Assembly: GCA_900548625.1 (NCBI GenBank)
Contig: URLO01000005.1
Location: 16,015 to 80,014, forward strand
From: an uncultured Eubacteriales bacterium
Lineage (GTDB): Bacteria > Bacillota > Clostridia > Oscillospirales > Oscillospiraceae
DNA: 64,000 nt
Reading direction: 5' to 3'
The position numbers were made by a program, and so were the translations under genes. The notes under the pieces were generated by a model. It did no database searches and was not told the origin of the DNA. It was given only the letters and a program-made list of their open reading frames with translations. Positions 24,191 to 33,007 of the stretch are shown piece by piece; the first letter of the stretch is position 1, and each line of letters opens with the position of its first letter.

Positions 24191-25215
24191 TGGCGCTGTA
24201 TGTCGATATTGAAAAAAAACTCGGCAGCTTTCACCTGCGCGCCAAATTCGAGGTAGACGGTGAAACGCTCGCCCTCCTCGGCGCGTCCGGCTGCGGCAAG
24301 AGCATGACGCTCAAGTGCATCGCAGGCATCGAAAGGCCCGACCGCGGGCGGATCGTGCTGGACGGCGAGACGCTGTTTGACAGCGAGGCGCACATCGATC
24401 TTCCGCCTCAAAAACGCCGCGTCGGCTATCTGTTTCAGCAATACGCCCTGTTTCCGAACATGACCGCCGAGCAGAACATCCTCTGCGGCATCCGCAGCGG
24501 CACACGCGCAGAAAAGCGGCGCGCGCTCAGCGAGGCCGTGCGGATGTTCCGGCTGGAGGGGCTCGAAAGAAAGCTCCCGGCGCGGCTTTCAGGCGGTCAG
24601 CAGCAGCGCGTTGCGCTGGCGCGCATCCTCTGCTCAAAGCCGAAGGCGATCTTGCTCGACGAACCGTTCTCCGCGCTCGACGGCTTTCTCAAATGGAATC
24701 TGGAGCTCGAGCTTTCCGAGCTGGTCGCAGGCTTCACCGGGCCGATCATCTGGGTCTCGCACGATCTGGGCGAGTGCCGCCGCAACTGCGGCTGCGTCTG
24801 CGTCATGGAATCGGGACGCACGGGCGGCGTAATGGCGCTGGATGCGCTGATCGCCCATCCTGACTCGCTCAGTGCAGCACGTCTTACCGGATGCAAAAAC
24901 TTCTTTCCTGTGTCGGCGCACGACGGCGGTCTTGAAATTTTACCGTGGCAGCTTTTCCTGCCAGATGTGCACGCCGCGTCCGACGCAGCAACGCTGGCTC
25001 TCATGCACGATGCCATAGACTTTGGCGGGCAGGCGCACGAGTTCCGCGTCCGCAGGGTCATTCCGGACGTTGACTGCGCCATTGTTCTTCTCTCGCCTGC
25101 ACAGCTCAATGCCGATGCGCCCACGCTCCGCGTGGAGTTTCCGCTCGGCACGGCGCCGGAGACCGGCAGCACGCTCCGGCTCTCGTTCCGGCCGGAAGCG
25201 CTCCGGACGTTCTGA
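24190..25215 (+). CDS. modC: Molybdate ABC transporter ATP-binding protein ModC
   Basis: 341 residues, cytosolic face. Walker A GASGCGKS about 31-38, Q-loop FQQYALFPNMT, signature LSGGQQQRVALARIL about 130-144, Walker B ILLDEPFSALD, H-loop in WVSHDLGE. The C-terminal ~110 residues form a TOBE/MOP-like domain (RVEFPLGTAPETGSTLRLSFRPEAL). Energises ModB. ATG 24190 overlaps the modB stop; a GTG three bases earlier is also open. Last gene of the molybdenum run; no clear terminator was seen before the next promoter. Confidence 0.94.
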   Translation: MALYVDIEKKLGSFHLRAKFEVDGETLALLGASGCGKSMTLKCIAGIERPDRGRIVLDGETLFDSEAHIDLPPQKRRVGYLFQQYALFPNMTAEQNILCGIRSGTRAEKRRALSEAVRMFRLEGLERKLPARLSGGQQQRVALARILCSKPKAILLDEPFSALDGFLKWNLELELSELVAGFTGPIIWVSHDLGECRRNCGCVCVMESGRTGGVMALDALIAHPDSLSAARLTGCKNFFPVSAHDGGLEILPWQLFLPDVHAASDAATLALMHDAIDFGGQAHEFRVRRVIPDVDCAIVLLSPAQLNADAPTLRVEFPLGTAPETGSTLRLSFRPEALRTF

Positions 25216-25220
25216 CGTCA

Positions 25221-25249
25221 TTGACACCGAAACACGTCTATGTTAGGAT
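25221..25249 (+). promoter_or_regulatory. Sigma-A promoter of the YhhN gene
   Basis: TTGACA at 25221-25226, 17-base spacer, TAGGAT at 25244-25249, 40 bases before the start codon at 25289. It separates the gene from modC, whose stop is only a few bases upstream of the -35 box. Confidence 0.75.
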
Positions 25250-25288
25250 AGACAAAACGACACATCGACTCTGAAAGGAGTGCTGCCG

Positions 25289-25969
25289 ATGCTGCTGATC
25301 CTGCTCATCGCCGCCGGTACCATTCTCGAAACACTCTTTATCATGGAATCCTACAAGCGGCGCAGTGTGCGCAGCATCCTCTTTAAGGCGCTGGCATCGG
25401 TCTGCTTCGTGCTGCTCTGTATGCAGTGCATCCGCATCCGCGGACAAAGCGAGTATGCCGTGCTGGTATTCTGGGGACTTGTGTGCGGTCTGCTCGGGGA
25501 CGTGCTGCTCGCGCTGCGCTTCCTTTGGCGGAGGCTGCACAACCTGTTTCTGATTGCCGGAACGCTGGCGTTCTTCGCTGGACACATTGTCTATATTCTT
25601 GCGATTTTGAATCTCTCGCCGGGCGCATGGCAATACGCCATTCCCGTGTCGCTGATCGCACTCGGCGTGGCAGGCTTCTATTCGAATGCAAACAAGGTAA
25701 ACGCAGGAAAGATTCTGCCGCTCGGCGTGGTCTACATCGGAACCGTTTTGTTCATGGCATCGTGCGCACTGTCCGGCGCGCTTCTGACCTCCAGCCGTGC
25801 GCTGTTCCTGTTTTTCATCGGCGGGCTTTGCTTCTCCCTGAGCGACAACATGCTGGTCGTACTGTCGTTTGGGAAAAATGACAACATCTACCGGAATGCG
25901 GTCCTGCATGTCCTTTACTACATGGCGCAGATCTTCATTGCCCTCAGTATCCTCTTTCATTCGCTCTGA
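25289..25969 (+). CDS. YhhN/TMEM86-family membrane protein (lysoplasmalogenase-like)
   Basis: 226 residues with about 8 hydrophobic segments. The family features are GLVCGLLGDVLLAL, FFAGHIVYILAI and FSLSDNMLVVLSF, carrying the conserved Asp residues of the YhhN/TMEM86 fold. The mammalian member hydrolyses lysoplasmalogen; plasmalogens occur in anaerobic Clostridia, so such a role is possible but unproven. ATG 25289 lies 8 bases after AAAGGAG; a GTG at 25280 overlaps that ribosome site and is rejected. Monocistronic: its own promoter upstream and a strong terminator downstream. Confidence 0.85.
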   Translation: MLLILLIAAGTILETLFIMESYKRRSVRSILFKALASVCFVLLCMQCIRIRGQSEYAVLVFWGLVCGLLGDVLLALRFLWRRLHNLFLIAGTLAFFAGHIVYILAILNLSPGAWQYAIPVSLIALGVAGFYSNANKVNAGKILPLGVVYIGTVLFMASCALSGALLTSSRALFLFFIGGLCFSLSDNMLVVLSFGKNDNIYRNAVLHVLYYMAQIFIALSILFHSL

Positions 25970-25988
25970 ACGCCCAAAAATCGACTAA

Positions 25989-26021
25989 AAAGCGGACTCT
26001 ACACACAGTAGAGTCCGCTTT
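25989..26021. terminator. Rho-independent terminator
   Basis: 14-bp perfect arms AAAGCGGACTCTAC / GTAGAGTCCGCTTT with a 5-base loop, 19 bases after the YhhN stop. Confidence 0.88.
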
Positions 26022-26161
26022 CTACGTTTTTGAGAGTCCTCTCGCCCGTTCGTCGCCCTTGCGTTTCCGATGTGGAGAGTCGGACTTCTGACCTTTCGGG
26101 TGCCTTCCGACGGAAAAATCCGTATACTGGAGATACCTCTCACAGAAAGGACTCCAAACCT

Positions 26162-26833
26162 ATGCGTCAGCTTTTTATTTTCAGTGATTCCGTCATCAAA
26201 GGCGTCATGCACGAAAACGGGCGGTACAAGCTTTGTGAAGACCACGATTTTGCATCCCTGAATGCGCGCGGCATCGAAGCGCACAACCATTCCAAAATGG
26301 GCGCGACCATCCGCACCGGCCTTGACATCATGCGCCGCAAGCTGGCACCCTGCGACGAAGAAACGCTGGTCCTGCTGTCGTTCGGCGGAAACGACTGCGA
26401 TTACAACTGGGCCGAGGTCGCCGCTGACCCGGACGGCATCCACATGCCGCACATTGAACCGGACGAATTCGCCGCGCTTTACCGCGAGGCCATCGAGCTT
26501 GCCCGCGCATCCGGCGCGAAGGTCGCCGCCGCATCCATTGTGCCGATCGAGGCCAGACGTTATATGCATACCATCTCGGAGGGAAAAAGCGGTGAGAACA
26601 TCCTGAAGTGGCTTGGCGACGTCAATCGTCTCTACCGCTGGCAGGAGTCCTACAACCAGATTGCCTGCTCGGTCGCGGGCAAGCTCGGCTGCCCGATCCT
26701 TGACATCCGCTCCGCGTTTTTACAGAGCGCCTGCTTCCCGACGCTCATGTCGGACGATGGCATCCACCCTTCCCCTGCCGGTCACGCGCTGCTGCACAGG
26801 ACTGTCCGTGCCGCTCTCTGCGGCATAGAGTGA
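26162..26833 (+). CDS. SGNH/GDSL-type hydrolase
   Basis: 223 residues, no signal peptide, so probably cytosolic. An SGNH hydrolase fold (esterase/lipase/acetylhydrolase): block I FIFSDSVIKG with the nucleophilic Ser in place of GDS, block III SFGGNDCDYNW (the Asn), block V DGIHPSPAGHALL (catalytic Asp and His). The substrate cannot be told. GAAAGGA precedes the ATG. A TATACT box at about 26121 suggests its own promoter, and strong terminators lie on both sides. Confidence 0.9.
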   Translation: MRQLFIFSDSVIKGVMHENGRYKLCEDHDFASLNARGIEAHNHSKMGATIRTGLDIMRRKLAPCDEETLVLLSFGGNDCDYNWAEVAADPDGIHMPHIEPDEFAALYREAIELARASGAKVAAASIVPIEARRYMHTISEGKSGENILKWLGDVNRLYRWQESYNQIACSVAGKLGCPILDIRSAFLQSACFPTLMSDDGIHPSPAGHALLHRTVRAALCGIE

Positions 26834-26905
26834 GCAGCGTAGACCCGTCGTTGCAGAATACGCACAAACTCCGGCTGCATAAAATCCGGGTGTCCATAAG
26901 ACAGC

Positions 26906-26938
26906 AAAACCGACCGATGGATATCGGTCGGTTTTTTG
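26906..26938. terminator. Bidirectional terminator
   Basis: 13-bp arms AAAACCGACCGAT / ATCGGTCGGTTTT, 4-base loop, T-rich tail on both strands. Serves the SGNH gene and the convergent clpE-like gene. Confidence 0.9.
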
Positions 26939-26971
26939 CGCTTTCCGGCAGACGCACAAGGCGTCCCCCGC

Positions 26972-29287
26972 TTATTTTGCCTCGATGCGGATCGTCTCGC
27001 CGTCTGCCAGCGCCTCCAGCTCGGAGATCGGATGCTCAAAGCTGTCGATGATCTTCTCCGCGATCGGGTCCTCCAGCTCGCGCTGGATGGTGCGGCGCAG
27101 ATTGCGTGCGCCGTATGTGACGGAATAGGCCTTCTTGACCAACGCGTCGATGAGGCTCTGCTCCCAGCAGAAGGTGACGCCGCGCTCTGCGAGCGAATCG
27201 CGCAGCTCCGTCAGCATGATGCCTGCGATGCCGCGGAAATTCTCCTCCGTAAGCTTGTTGAAGCAGATCACGTCGTCCACGCGGTTGAGGAACTCCGGCC
27301 GCAGGAACTCGCCCAGTGCCTTCATCGCCTTCTCGCGGCTCTGTTCGGAGAGCGTCCGTCCGAAGCCGACCGAGCCGTCCTTGCGGTCGGAGCCGGCATT
27401 CGAGGTCATGATGATGACCGTATTCTCAAAGTTCACCACACGGCCCTGCGCGTCGGTGATGCGCCCATCGTCGAGAATTTGCAGCAGGATGTTCATGACA
27501 TCCGGATGCGCCTTTTCGATCTCATCAAAGAGGATGACCGAGTAAGGCTTGCGGCGGATCTTTTCGGTGAGCTGCCCGGCCTCGTCGTAGCCGACATAGC
27601 CCGGAGGCGAGCCGATGAGCTTGGAAACGCTGTGCTTTTCCATATACTCGGACATATCGAGCCGGATGAGCGACTCGACTGAGGAGAACAGCTCTGCTGC
27701 CAGCCGCTTGACAAGCTCCGTCTTGCCCACGCCGGTCGAGCCGACGAAGATAAACGATACCGGGCGCTTTTTCGCGCTGATGCCGACACGGCTGCGGCGG
27801 ATGGCACGTGCCACGGCGGAGATCGCCTCGTCCTGGCCTACAATGTGCTTTTTGAGATTCGACTCCAGACTGCGGAGCTGCTCATACTCCTGCGCGCGGA
27901 TCTTGCTGGCAGGGATCTTCGTCCACAGCTCGATGATGCGCGCCAGATTTTCCATTGTGACGGCGGGCTTCGGCTCCTGCGCAAGCGGTGCGATCTGCTC
28001 GTCAAGCTGGATCTCGCGGCTGCGCAGCTCCGCCATGCGCGCGTAGTCCTCCTGTGTCTTTTCCGCGTTCTCGGTCAGCATACCGAGCTCCAGCTCAATG
28101 TCCGCGCGCTCCTTGCGCAGCTCCATGAGCTTTCCGAGCGTCTTGTTGTGCAGGTTCACATCCGAACACGCTTCGTCGATCAGGTCGATGGCCTTATCCG
28201 GCAGGAAGCGGTCGGTGATGTAGCGTTCTGAGAGAATGACGGCCTGCCGCGCGATCTCCGGCGAAATGACCACGCCGTGGAATGCCTCGTAATAGTGCGA
28301 AATGCCGCGCAGGATGGCGATGGACTCGTCAATGGTCGGCTCCGCCACGACGACAGGCTGGAAGCGGCGCTCAAGCGCAGAGTCCTTTTCAATATATTTG
28401 CGGTATTCGGCAAATGTCGTTGCGCCGATCACCTGAATTTCGCCGCGTGAGAGCGCGGGCTTGAGGATGTTCGCCGCGTTCATCGAGCCTTCGGCGTCGC
28501 CCGCGCCGACCAGATTGTGCACCTCGTCAATGACAAGGATGATGTTGCCGAGCTTGCGCACCTCCTCGATCAGGCCCTTCATACGGCTTTCAAACTGTCC
28601 GCGGAACTGCGTTCCGGCGACCAGCGCCGTCAGGTCCATCAGGTAGACCTCCTTGTCGAGGAGCTTGTAGGGCACGTCGCGGTTTGCGATCTTCTGGGCA
28701 AGCCCCTCCGCAATGGCGGTCTTGCCGACGCCCGGCTCGCCGATCAGGCAGGGGTTGTTCTTCTGGCGGCGGTTGAGGATCTGAATGACGCGCTCGGTCT
28801 CGACCTCGCGGCCGACGATGCGGTCGAGCTGACCGTCGCGCGCCTTTTTCGTGAGGTTCTGGCAATAGGTATCGAGGAATTTGTGCTTTTTCTGTCCCTT
28901 CTGGGTCTTGTCGCGCGGCTGCGCGTCCGACTTGGGCGCATCCTGCTCGGCAGGCAGATTCTCCGCGTTCTGCGCGCCGCCAAAGAGCTTGTTGAGGAAC
29001 GGGAACGTTGCCGTCTGGCTGTCCTGCTCGCCGTCCTCTGCACCGTCCTCCTGCGGATTTGCCATCATGCCAAGGCTGCCGAGCGCCTCGGACATTTCAC
29101 CGCTGAGGCTTTCAAGATCATCATCCGTGATGCCCATGCGCTGCATCAGGTCATCGACCGGCTTGATGCCAAGCTCGCGCGCACATTTGAGGCACAGGCC
29201 CTCGTTGATGGTTTTACCGTTATCGATTTTTGTAATAAAGATCACCGCAAGATTTTTCTTGCAACGGGAACATAAGGTTGGTTTCAT
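26972..29287 (-). CDS. clpE: ClpE-like AAA+ unfoldase with N-terminal zinc finger
   Basis: 771 residues, cytosolic. Unfolds proteins for ClpP. The N-terminus has C-S-R-C ... C-L-K-C (residues 6, 9, 32, 35), the zinc finger of ClpE/McsA instead of the ClpC N-domain. An acidic linker (about 75-140) follows. AAA-1 has Walker A GEPGVGKT about 188-195 and AAA-2 has GSTGVGKT about 515-522, with a short middle domain between them. Near the C-terminus VTYGARNLRRTIQRELEDPIAE is the sensor-2 region. AAGGAG precedes the ATG. No CIRCE or CtsR box was recognised upstream. Confidence 0.88.
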   Translation of the reverse strand: MKPTLCSRCKKNLAVIFITKIDNGKTINEGLCLKCARELGIKPVDDLMQRMGITDDDLESLSGEMSEALGSLGMMANPQEDGAEDGEQDSQTATFPFLNKLFGGAQNAENLPAEQDAPKSDAQPRDKTQKGQKKHKFLDTYCQNLTKKARDGQLDRIVGREVETERVIQILNRRQKNNPCLIGEPGVGKTAIAEGLAQKIANRDVPYKLLDKEVYLMDLTALVAGTQFRGQFESRMKGLIEEVRKLGNIILVIDEVHNLVGAGDAEGSMNAANILKPALSRGEIQVIGATTFAEYRKYIEKDSALERRFQPVVVAEPTIDESIAILRGISHYYEAFHGVVISPEIARQAVILSERYITDRFLPDKAIDLIDEACSDVNLHNKTLGKLMELRKERADIELELGMLTENAEKTQEDYARMAELRSREIQLDEQIAPLAQEPKPAVTMENLARIIELWTKIPASKIRAQEYEQLRSLESNLKKHIVGQDEAISAVARAIRRSRVGISAKKRPVSFIFVGSTGVGKTELVKRLAAELFSSVESLIRLDMSEYMEKHSVSKLIGSPPGYVGYDEAGQLTEKIRRKPYSVILFDEIEKAHPDVMNILLQILDDGRITDAQGRVVNFENTVIIMTSNAGSDRKDGSVGFGRTLSEQSREKAMKALGEFLRPEFLNRVDDVICFNKLTEENFRGIAGIMLTELRDSLAERGVTFCWEQSLIDALVKKAYSVTYGARNLRRTIQRELEDPIAEKIIDSFEHPISELEALADGETIRIEAK

Positions 29288-29391
29288 ACCGGATTCTCCT
29301 TACTATGCTGCTGAAGCCATTCTATCACACTCCGCGCCGGCGGCACACGGCCAGCCTGCTTCGCGGAAAGAGTTTGTCAAAACGTTCGATA

Positions 29392-30546
29392 TCAGGGTAT
29401 AAACTTTCTGCCGGTGCCGCCGGAGAGCAGCAGCGCCGTGCCGTCCATGCGCATCACGACCGCCGTCGCGCTCTGTGTCGCATCAAGGCGCGCAGTGCGC
29501 GTCATATCCTGCTTGTAAAGGTCCAGACCGTTTGCGGTCAAGACAGCGACGTAATTTCCCGCCGCCGAGGAATCGAGGATCTCCTCCGTGTACGAGCTGC
29601 TGCCAAGCTCCTCGCCGCTTGGGCTGACGGTCACGACCGTGCAGCTATTGCCTGCCTTATACATATTCAGGCTCAGCGTCAGAAATCCACTGCCGCCGAA
29701 ATCAAAATCCTTGAGATACGCGCCGCCGTAGCTGTATTTTCCGAGAACCGTCCCGTCCATCCGCAGCCACATCGAGCTGCTCTCGCCGACGGCGCAGAGC
29801 GTTCCATCCTCAAGAAATTCCAGATCGTAAAACAGCTCGTTTCCAAGCGTGACGGTGCTGTAGATCTCCTCGGAATCAGTGCGAAAAACGACCAGACTGC
29901 TCTCAAAAATGCCGTTTGCCTGCCCAAGCGCCACCGCCGCCATATACGTTCCCTCCGGGCTCACCGTGCAGATCGGGAGGTATTGACTGGAGGAAAGCCA
30001 GCGGTAAATCATCGCGCCTCTGGGATTATAGACATACAAAATGCTCTTGTAGCCGGATTCGGAGGTGGAATAGCACGCGTAGCCATCCGGTGAGAGATCC
30101 GCATCAAGGATCGGCTTTGCCGCCGTCACATTCAGAAGCTCCGTCCCCTTCTTCCCGACCGCCATCAGATTGTAACCGCCGACGTCATAGGCCATCACAG
30201 CCTCGCCGCACGAAAGCACACGCGGCGTTGCCATCGTGGTCTGCAAGACACAGCTTTCGGCGCCGTCGGCGGCGTACACGCTCAAACCGGAGACAGACGC
30301 AACGGCAAGGCCGCCGTTGAAGGCGGCGTATTCGTTGCTGCTGTGCGCGTCAAAGGAAAAGCTCTCCATGACCGCGCCGCTGACGGAGATCGCCGCATCC
30401 TCCTGCGGCTGCCCGGCGGGGCCATCGCTGAAGAAATAGAGCGCGGCAAGCGCCGCCACAAGCAGCACAACGCCTGCCATGATCAGCAGCTTATGGCGCA
30501 GCTTTCGGCGCCTTGCACCAGGAATGTGGGTCACATTATCCGACAT
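29392..30546 (-). CDS. Membrane-anchored beta-propeller-like protein, DUF5711-like
   Basis: 384 residues. A positively charged N-terminus (GARRRKLRHK) and one membrane helix (LLIMAGVVLLVAALAALYFF, about 22-41), then an extracytoplasmic domain with repeating beta-rich units (for example PILDADLSPDGYACYS, PICTVSPEGTYMAAVAL) that look like propeller blades. Matches the look of clostridial DUF5711 proteins; function unknown. The start at 30546 is behind GGGGAGG. It overlaps the truA 3' end by 11 bases and is the last gene of the PBP1A-ECF-truA run. Confidence 0.75.
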   Translation of the reverse strand: MSDNVTHIPGARRRKLRHKLLIMAGVVLLVAALAALYFFSDGPAGQPQEDAAISVSGAVMESFSFDAHSSNEYAAFNGGLAVASVSGLSVYAADGAESCVLQTTMATPRVLSCGEAVMAYDVGGYNLMAVGKKGTELLNVTAAKPILDADLSPDGYACYSTSESGYKSILYVYNPRGAMIYRWLSSSQYLPICTVSPEGTYMAAVALGQANGIFESSLVVFRTDSEEIYSTVTLGNELFYDLEFLEDGTLCAVGESSSMWLRMDGTVLGKYSYGGAYLKDFDFGGSGFLTLSLNMYKAGNSCTVVTVSPSGEELGSSSYTEEILDSSAAGNYVAVLTANGLDLYKQDMTRTARLDATQSATAVVMRMDGTALLLSGGTGRKFIP

Positions 30547-31300
30547 GGAAGCAAACCTCCCCATCGTCGTACCAGAGCTTTGTCATGTACAGTCCTCCGG
30601 GCGGCACCGTCGGGCCCGCCGCCGTGCGGTCACAGCCCGCAAGAATGTCCGCCACCGCCCCCGGCGGGAACTTTCCCTCGGCAGCATAGACGACCGTCCC
30701 CGCCATCGCGCGCGCCATGTTGTAGAGGAAGCCGTTCGCGCAGACCTTGAGGGAAATGATGTCGCCGTCACGCTGCACATCGTAGTAATAAACCGTGCGG
30801 ACGGTGGACTTGACCTCCGTTCCGACAGAGCGCACCGCGGCAAAATCGTGCTCACCGACAAAGTGCTGCGCTGCCTCGCGCATGATGTTTTCATCCAGAT
30901 GCTTGGGATAAAACCACGCGCGGTTGACATAAAACGGATCACGGATGCGGGAATTGTAGATCAGATAGGTGTATTCCTTCCGCACGCACGAGCCGATGGC
31001 GTTGAAGCCGTCGTGAACGTCCATAGCGGAGGTGACGACGATATCCTCCGGCAGGCGGCTGTTGAGCGCAAACGGGACGCGGTCTGCCGGGATGGTCGCC
31101 TCGGTGCGGAAATTTGCCACATAGCAGCGTGCATGCACGCCCGCATCGGTGCGTCCGCAGCCCGTGGCGTGTACCTTGTGCCCGACGACCGCAGCCACAG
31201 CTTTTTCAAGCGTCTCACCGACCGTGACGGCGTTTTTCTGCACCTGCCAGCCGTGATAGGCCGTGCCGTTGTATTTGAGAAACAGAGCGATGTTGCGCAT
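30536..31300 (-). CDS. truA: tRNA pseudouridine synthase A
   Basis: 254 residues. Makes pseudouridine at positions 38-40 of tRNA anticodon stems. KYNGTAYHGWQVQ at the N-terminus and GCGRTDAGVHA with the catalytic Asp (about residue 52), plus RKEYTYLIYN and FLYNMARAMAGTVV: complete. Follows ecfT by 21 bases, an arrangement common in Firmicutes where ecfA1-ecfA2-ecfT-truA form one operon. Confidence 0.96.
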   Translation of the reverse strand: MRNIALFLKYNGTAYHGWQVQKNAVTVGETLEKAVAAVVGHKVHATGCGRTDAGVHARCYVANFRTEATIPADRVPFALNSRLPEDIVVTSAMDVHDGFNAIGSCVRKEYTYLIYNSRIRDPFYVNRAWFYPKHLDENIMREAAQHFVGEHDFAAVRSVGTEVKSTVRTVYYYDVQRDGDIISLKVCANGFLYNMARAMAGTVVYAAEGKFPPGAVADILAGCDRTAAGPTVPPGGLYMTKLWYDDGEVCFHVG

Positions 31301-31321
31301 ATGGGTTCTCCAATCGCGGTA

Positions 31322-32125
31322 TTATAGTCCAACGCAGCGCAGTGCGATCACGCCCGCAAGGAGCGCCAGTCCCAGCACATAGGCCATTGTGTCCAGCCGC
31401 GTGTAGTGAAGCTGCTTGAGGCGCGTTCTGCCCTCGCCGCCGTGGTAGCAGCGGCATTCCATCGCCGTGGCCAGCTCGTCGGCGCGCCGGAAGGCGCTGA
31501 TAAACAGCGGCACCAGGATCGGGATCATGGCCTTGGCGCGGGCAAGGAGGTTTCCGGACTCAAAATCGGCGCCGCGCGCCTTCTGCGCGGACATGATCTT
31601 GTCGGTCTCCTCAAGGAGCGTGGGAATGAAGCGGAGGGCAATGCACATCATCATCGACAGCTCGTGCACCGGCGCGTGGAGCTTTTTGAGGGGGCTGAGC
31701 AGGCTTTCCAGTCCGTCCGTCAGCGCAATGGGCGAGGTCGTATAGGTCAGCATGAACGTTCCCGCCAGCAGCATGGCGATGCGCGTGACCATGAAGGCCG
31801 CATTTTCGATGCCGTTCCGCGTGATCTTGAAGATCCAGAACTGAACGAGCGGCTCGCCCGTTCCGTAAAACAGGTTCAGAAGTCCTGTCAGGATGATGAT
31901 GAAGATCAGCGGCTTCATACTTCTGAGCAGAACCTTGATCTGGATCTTCGAGATCCAGACGACCGCCGCCAGAAACACGAACACCAGCGCATACGACGCA
32001 GCGTGGCTCGCCACAAACAGCGCCGCAATGTAGACAATCACCAGCACGAGCTTCGTGCGCGGATCGAGGCGGTGAATGGCCGTGTTTCCGGGGAAATATT
32101 GACCGAGGGTGACGTCCTTAAGCAT
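31322..32125 (-). CDS. ecfT: ECF transporter transmembrane subunit EcfT
   Basis: 267 residues, about 5 membrane helices. The scaffold of energy-coupling-factor vitamin transporters; it joins the EcfA ATPases to exchangeable substrate-binding S subunits. GQYFPGNTAIHRLDPRTKL at the N-terminus and the coupling-helix motif pair (ARGADFE... and ECRCYHGGEGRTRLK) are characteristic. The start at 32125 follows GGAGGG and overlaps ecfA2 by 8 bases. No S subunit lies in the window, so it is presumably a shared group II module. Confidence 0.95.
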   Translation of the reverse strand: MLKDVTLGQYFPGNTAIHRLDPRTKLVLVIVYIAALFVASHAASYALVFVFLAAVVWISKIQIKVLLRSMKPLIFIIILTGLLNLFYGTGEPLVQFWIFKITRNGIENAAFMVTRIAMLLAGTFMLTYTTSPIALTDGLESLLSPLKKLHAPVHELSMMMCIALRFIPTLLEETDKIMSAQKARGADFESGNLLARAKAMIPILVPLFISAFRRADELATAMECRCYHGGEGRTRLKQLHYTRLDTMAYVLGLALLAGVIALRCVGL

Positions 32126-32987
32126 GGCGGCAGCCCTCCTTTTTGTATTTTTCGACCGCAGCCAGCGCCTGCTCCACGGTAAAGACCGACGTATCCACGT
32201 CAAGGCCCATCTCACGCAGGCGCAGGAACACGCGCGTGACCTGCGGCACATCGAGACCGATCGCCATCAGCTCCTGCGCATTGGCAAAGACCTCGCGCGG
32301 GCTTCCGGTCATGACGACCGAGCCGTCGTTCATCACGACAAGGCGCGAAACGTTGGAGGCGATCTCCTCCATCGAGTGACTGACCATGATGACCGTGGCG
32401 TTCTGCGCCTTCTGATAATCACGGATGTTCTGCAAAATGCTCTCGCGTCCGGCGGGGTCCAGACCTGCCGTCGGCTCATCCAGAATGAGCACCTCCGGCT
32501 CCATGGCGATGACGCCCGCGATCGCAACGCGGCGCTTTTGCCCGCCCGAGAGGTCAAACGGCGACTTTTCCAGCTCCGATTCCGCGATGCCGACAAATCC
32601 GGCGGCGCGCAGGACGCGCGCGCGGATCTCCTCCTCGGAGAGACCCATGTTTTTCGGGCCGAAGGCGATGTCCTTGAAGACCGTCTCCTCAAAAAGCTGA
32701 TACTCCGGGTACTGGAACACGAGGCCGACATGATATCGCGTCTCGCGCGTGAATTTGACATCCTTCCAGATGTCCTCACCCTGAAACAGCACCTTGCCGG
32801 AGGTCGGCTTCAACAGGCCGTTGAGATGCTGGATGAGCGTGGATTTACCGGAGCCGGTGTGGCCGATCAGGCCGATAAACTCACCGCGCTCAATGCAGAG
32901 GGAGACATCATGGAGCGCTGCATGCTGAAATGGTGTCCCGGCACTGTAGACATGGGACAGATTCTTTATCTCTAAAAGTGAGGCCAA
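32118..32987 (-). CDS. ecfA2: ECF transporter ATPase EcfA2
   Basis: 289 residues. Walker A GHTGSGKST about 41-49, Q-loop FQYPEYQLFEETV, signature LSGGQKRRVAIAG, Walker B LILDEPTAGLDP. The PEYQLFE segment is the EcfA2 hallmark. TTG at 32987 is taken as start: GCGGAGG lies 7 bases before it and LASLLEIKNLSHVYS then begins the domain. Further upstream codons run into the ecfA1 gene. Pairs with EcfA1 to power the shared module. Confidence 0.94.
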   Translation of the reverse strand: MASLLEIKNLSHVYSAGTPFQHAALHDVSLCIERGEFIGLIGHTGSGKSTLIQHLNGLLKPTSGKVLFQGEDIWKDVKFTRETRYHVGLVFQYPEYQLFEETVFKDIAFGPKNMGLSEEEIRARVLRAAGFVGIAESELEKSPFDLSGGQKRRVAIAGVIAMEPEVLILDEPTAGLDPAGRESILQNIRDYQKAQNATVIMVSHSMEEIASNVSRLVVMNDGSVVMTGSPREVFANAQELMAIGLDVPQVTRVFLRLREMGLDVDTSVFTVEQALAAVEKYKKEGCRHA

Positions 32988-33007
32988 TGGGAAATTCCTC
33001 CGCAATT

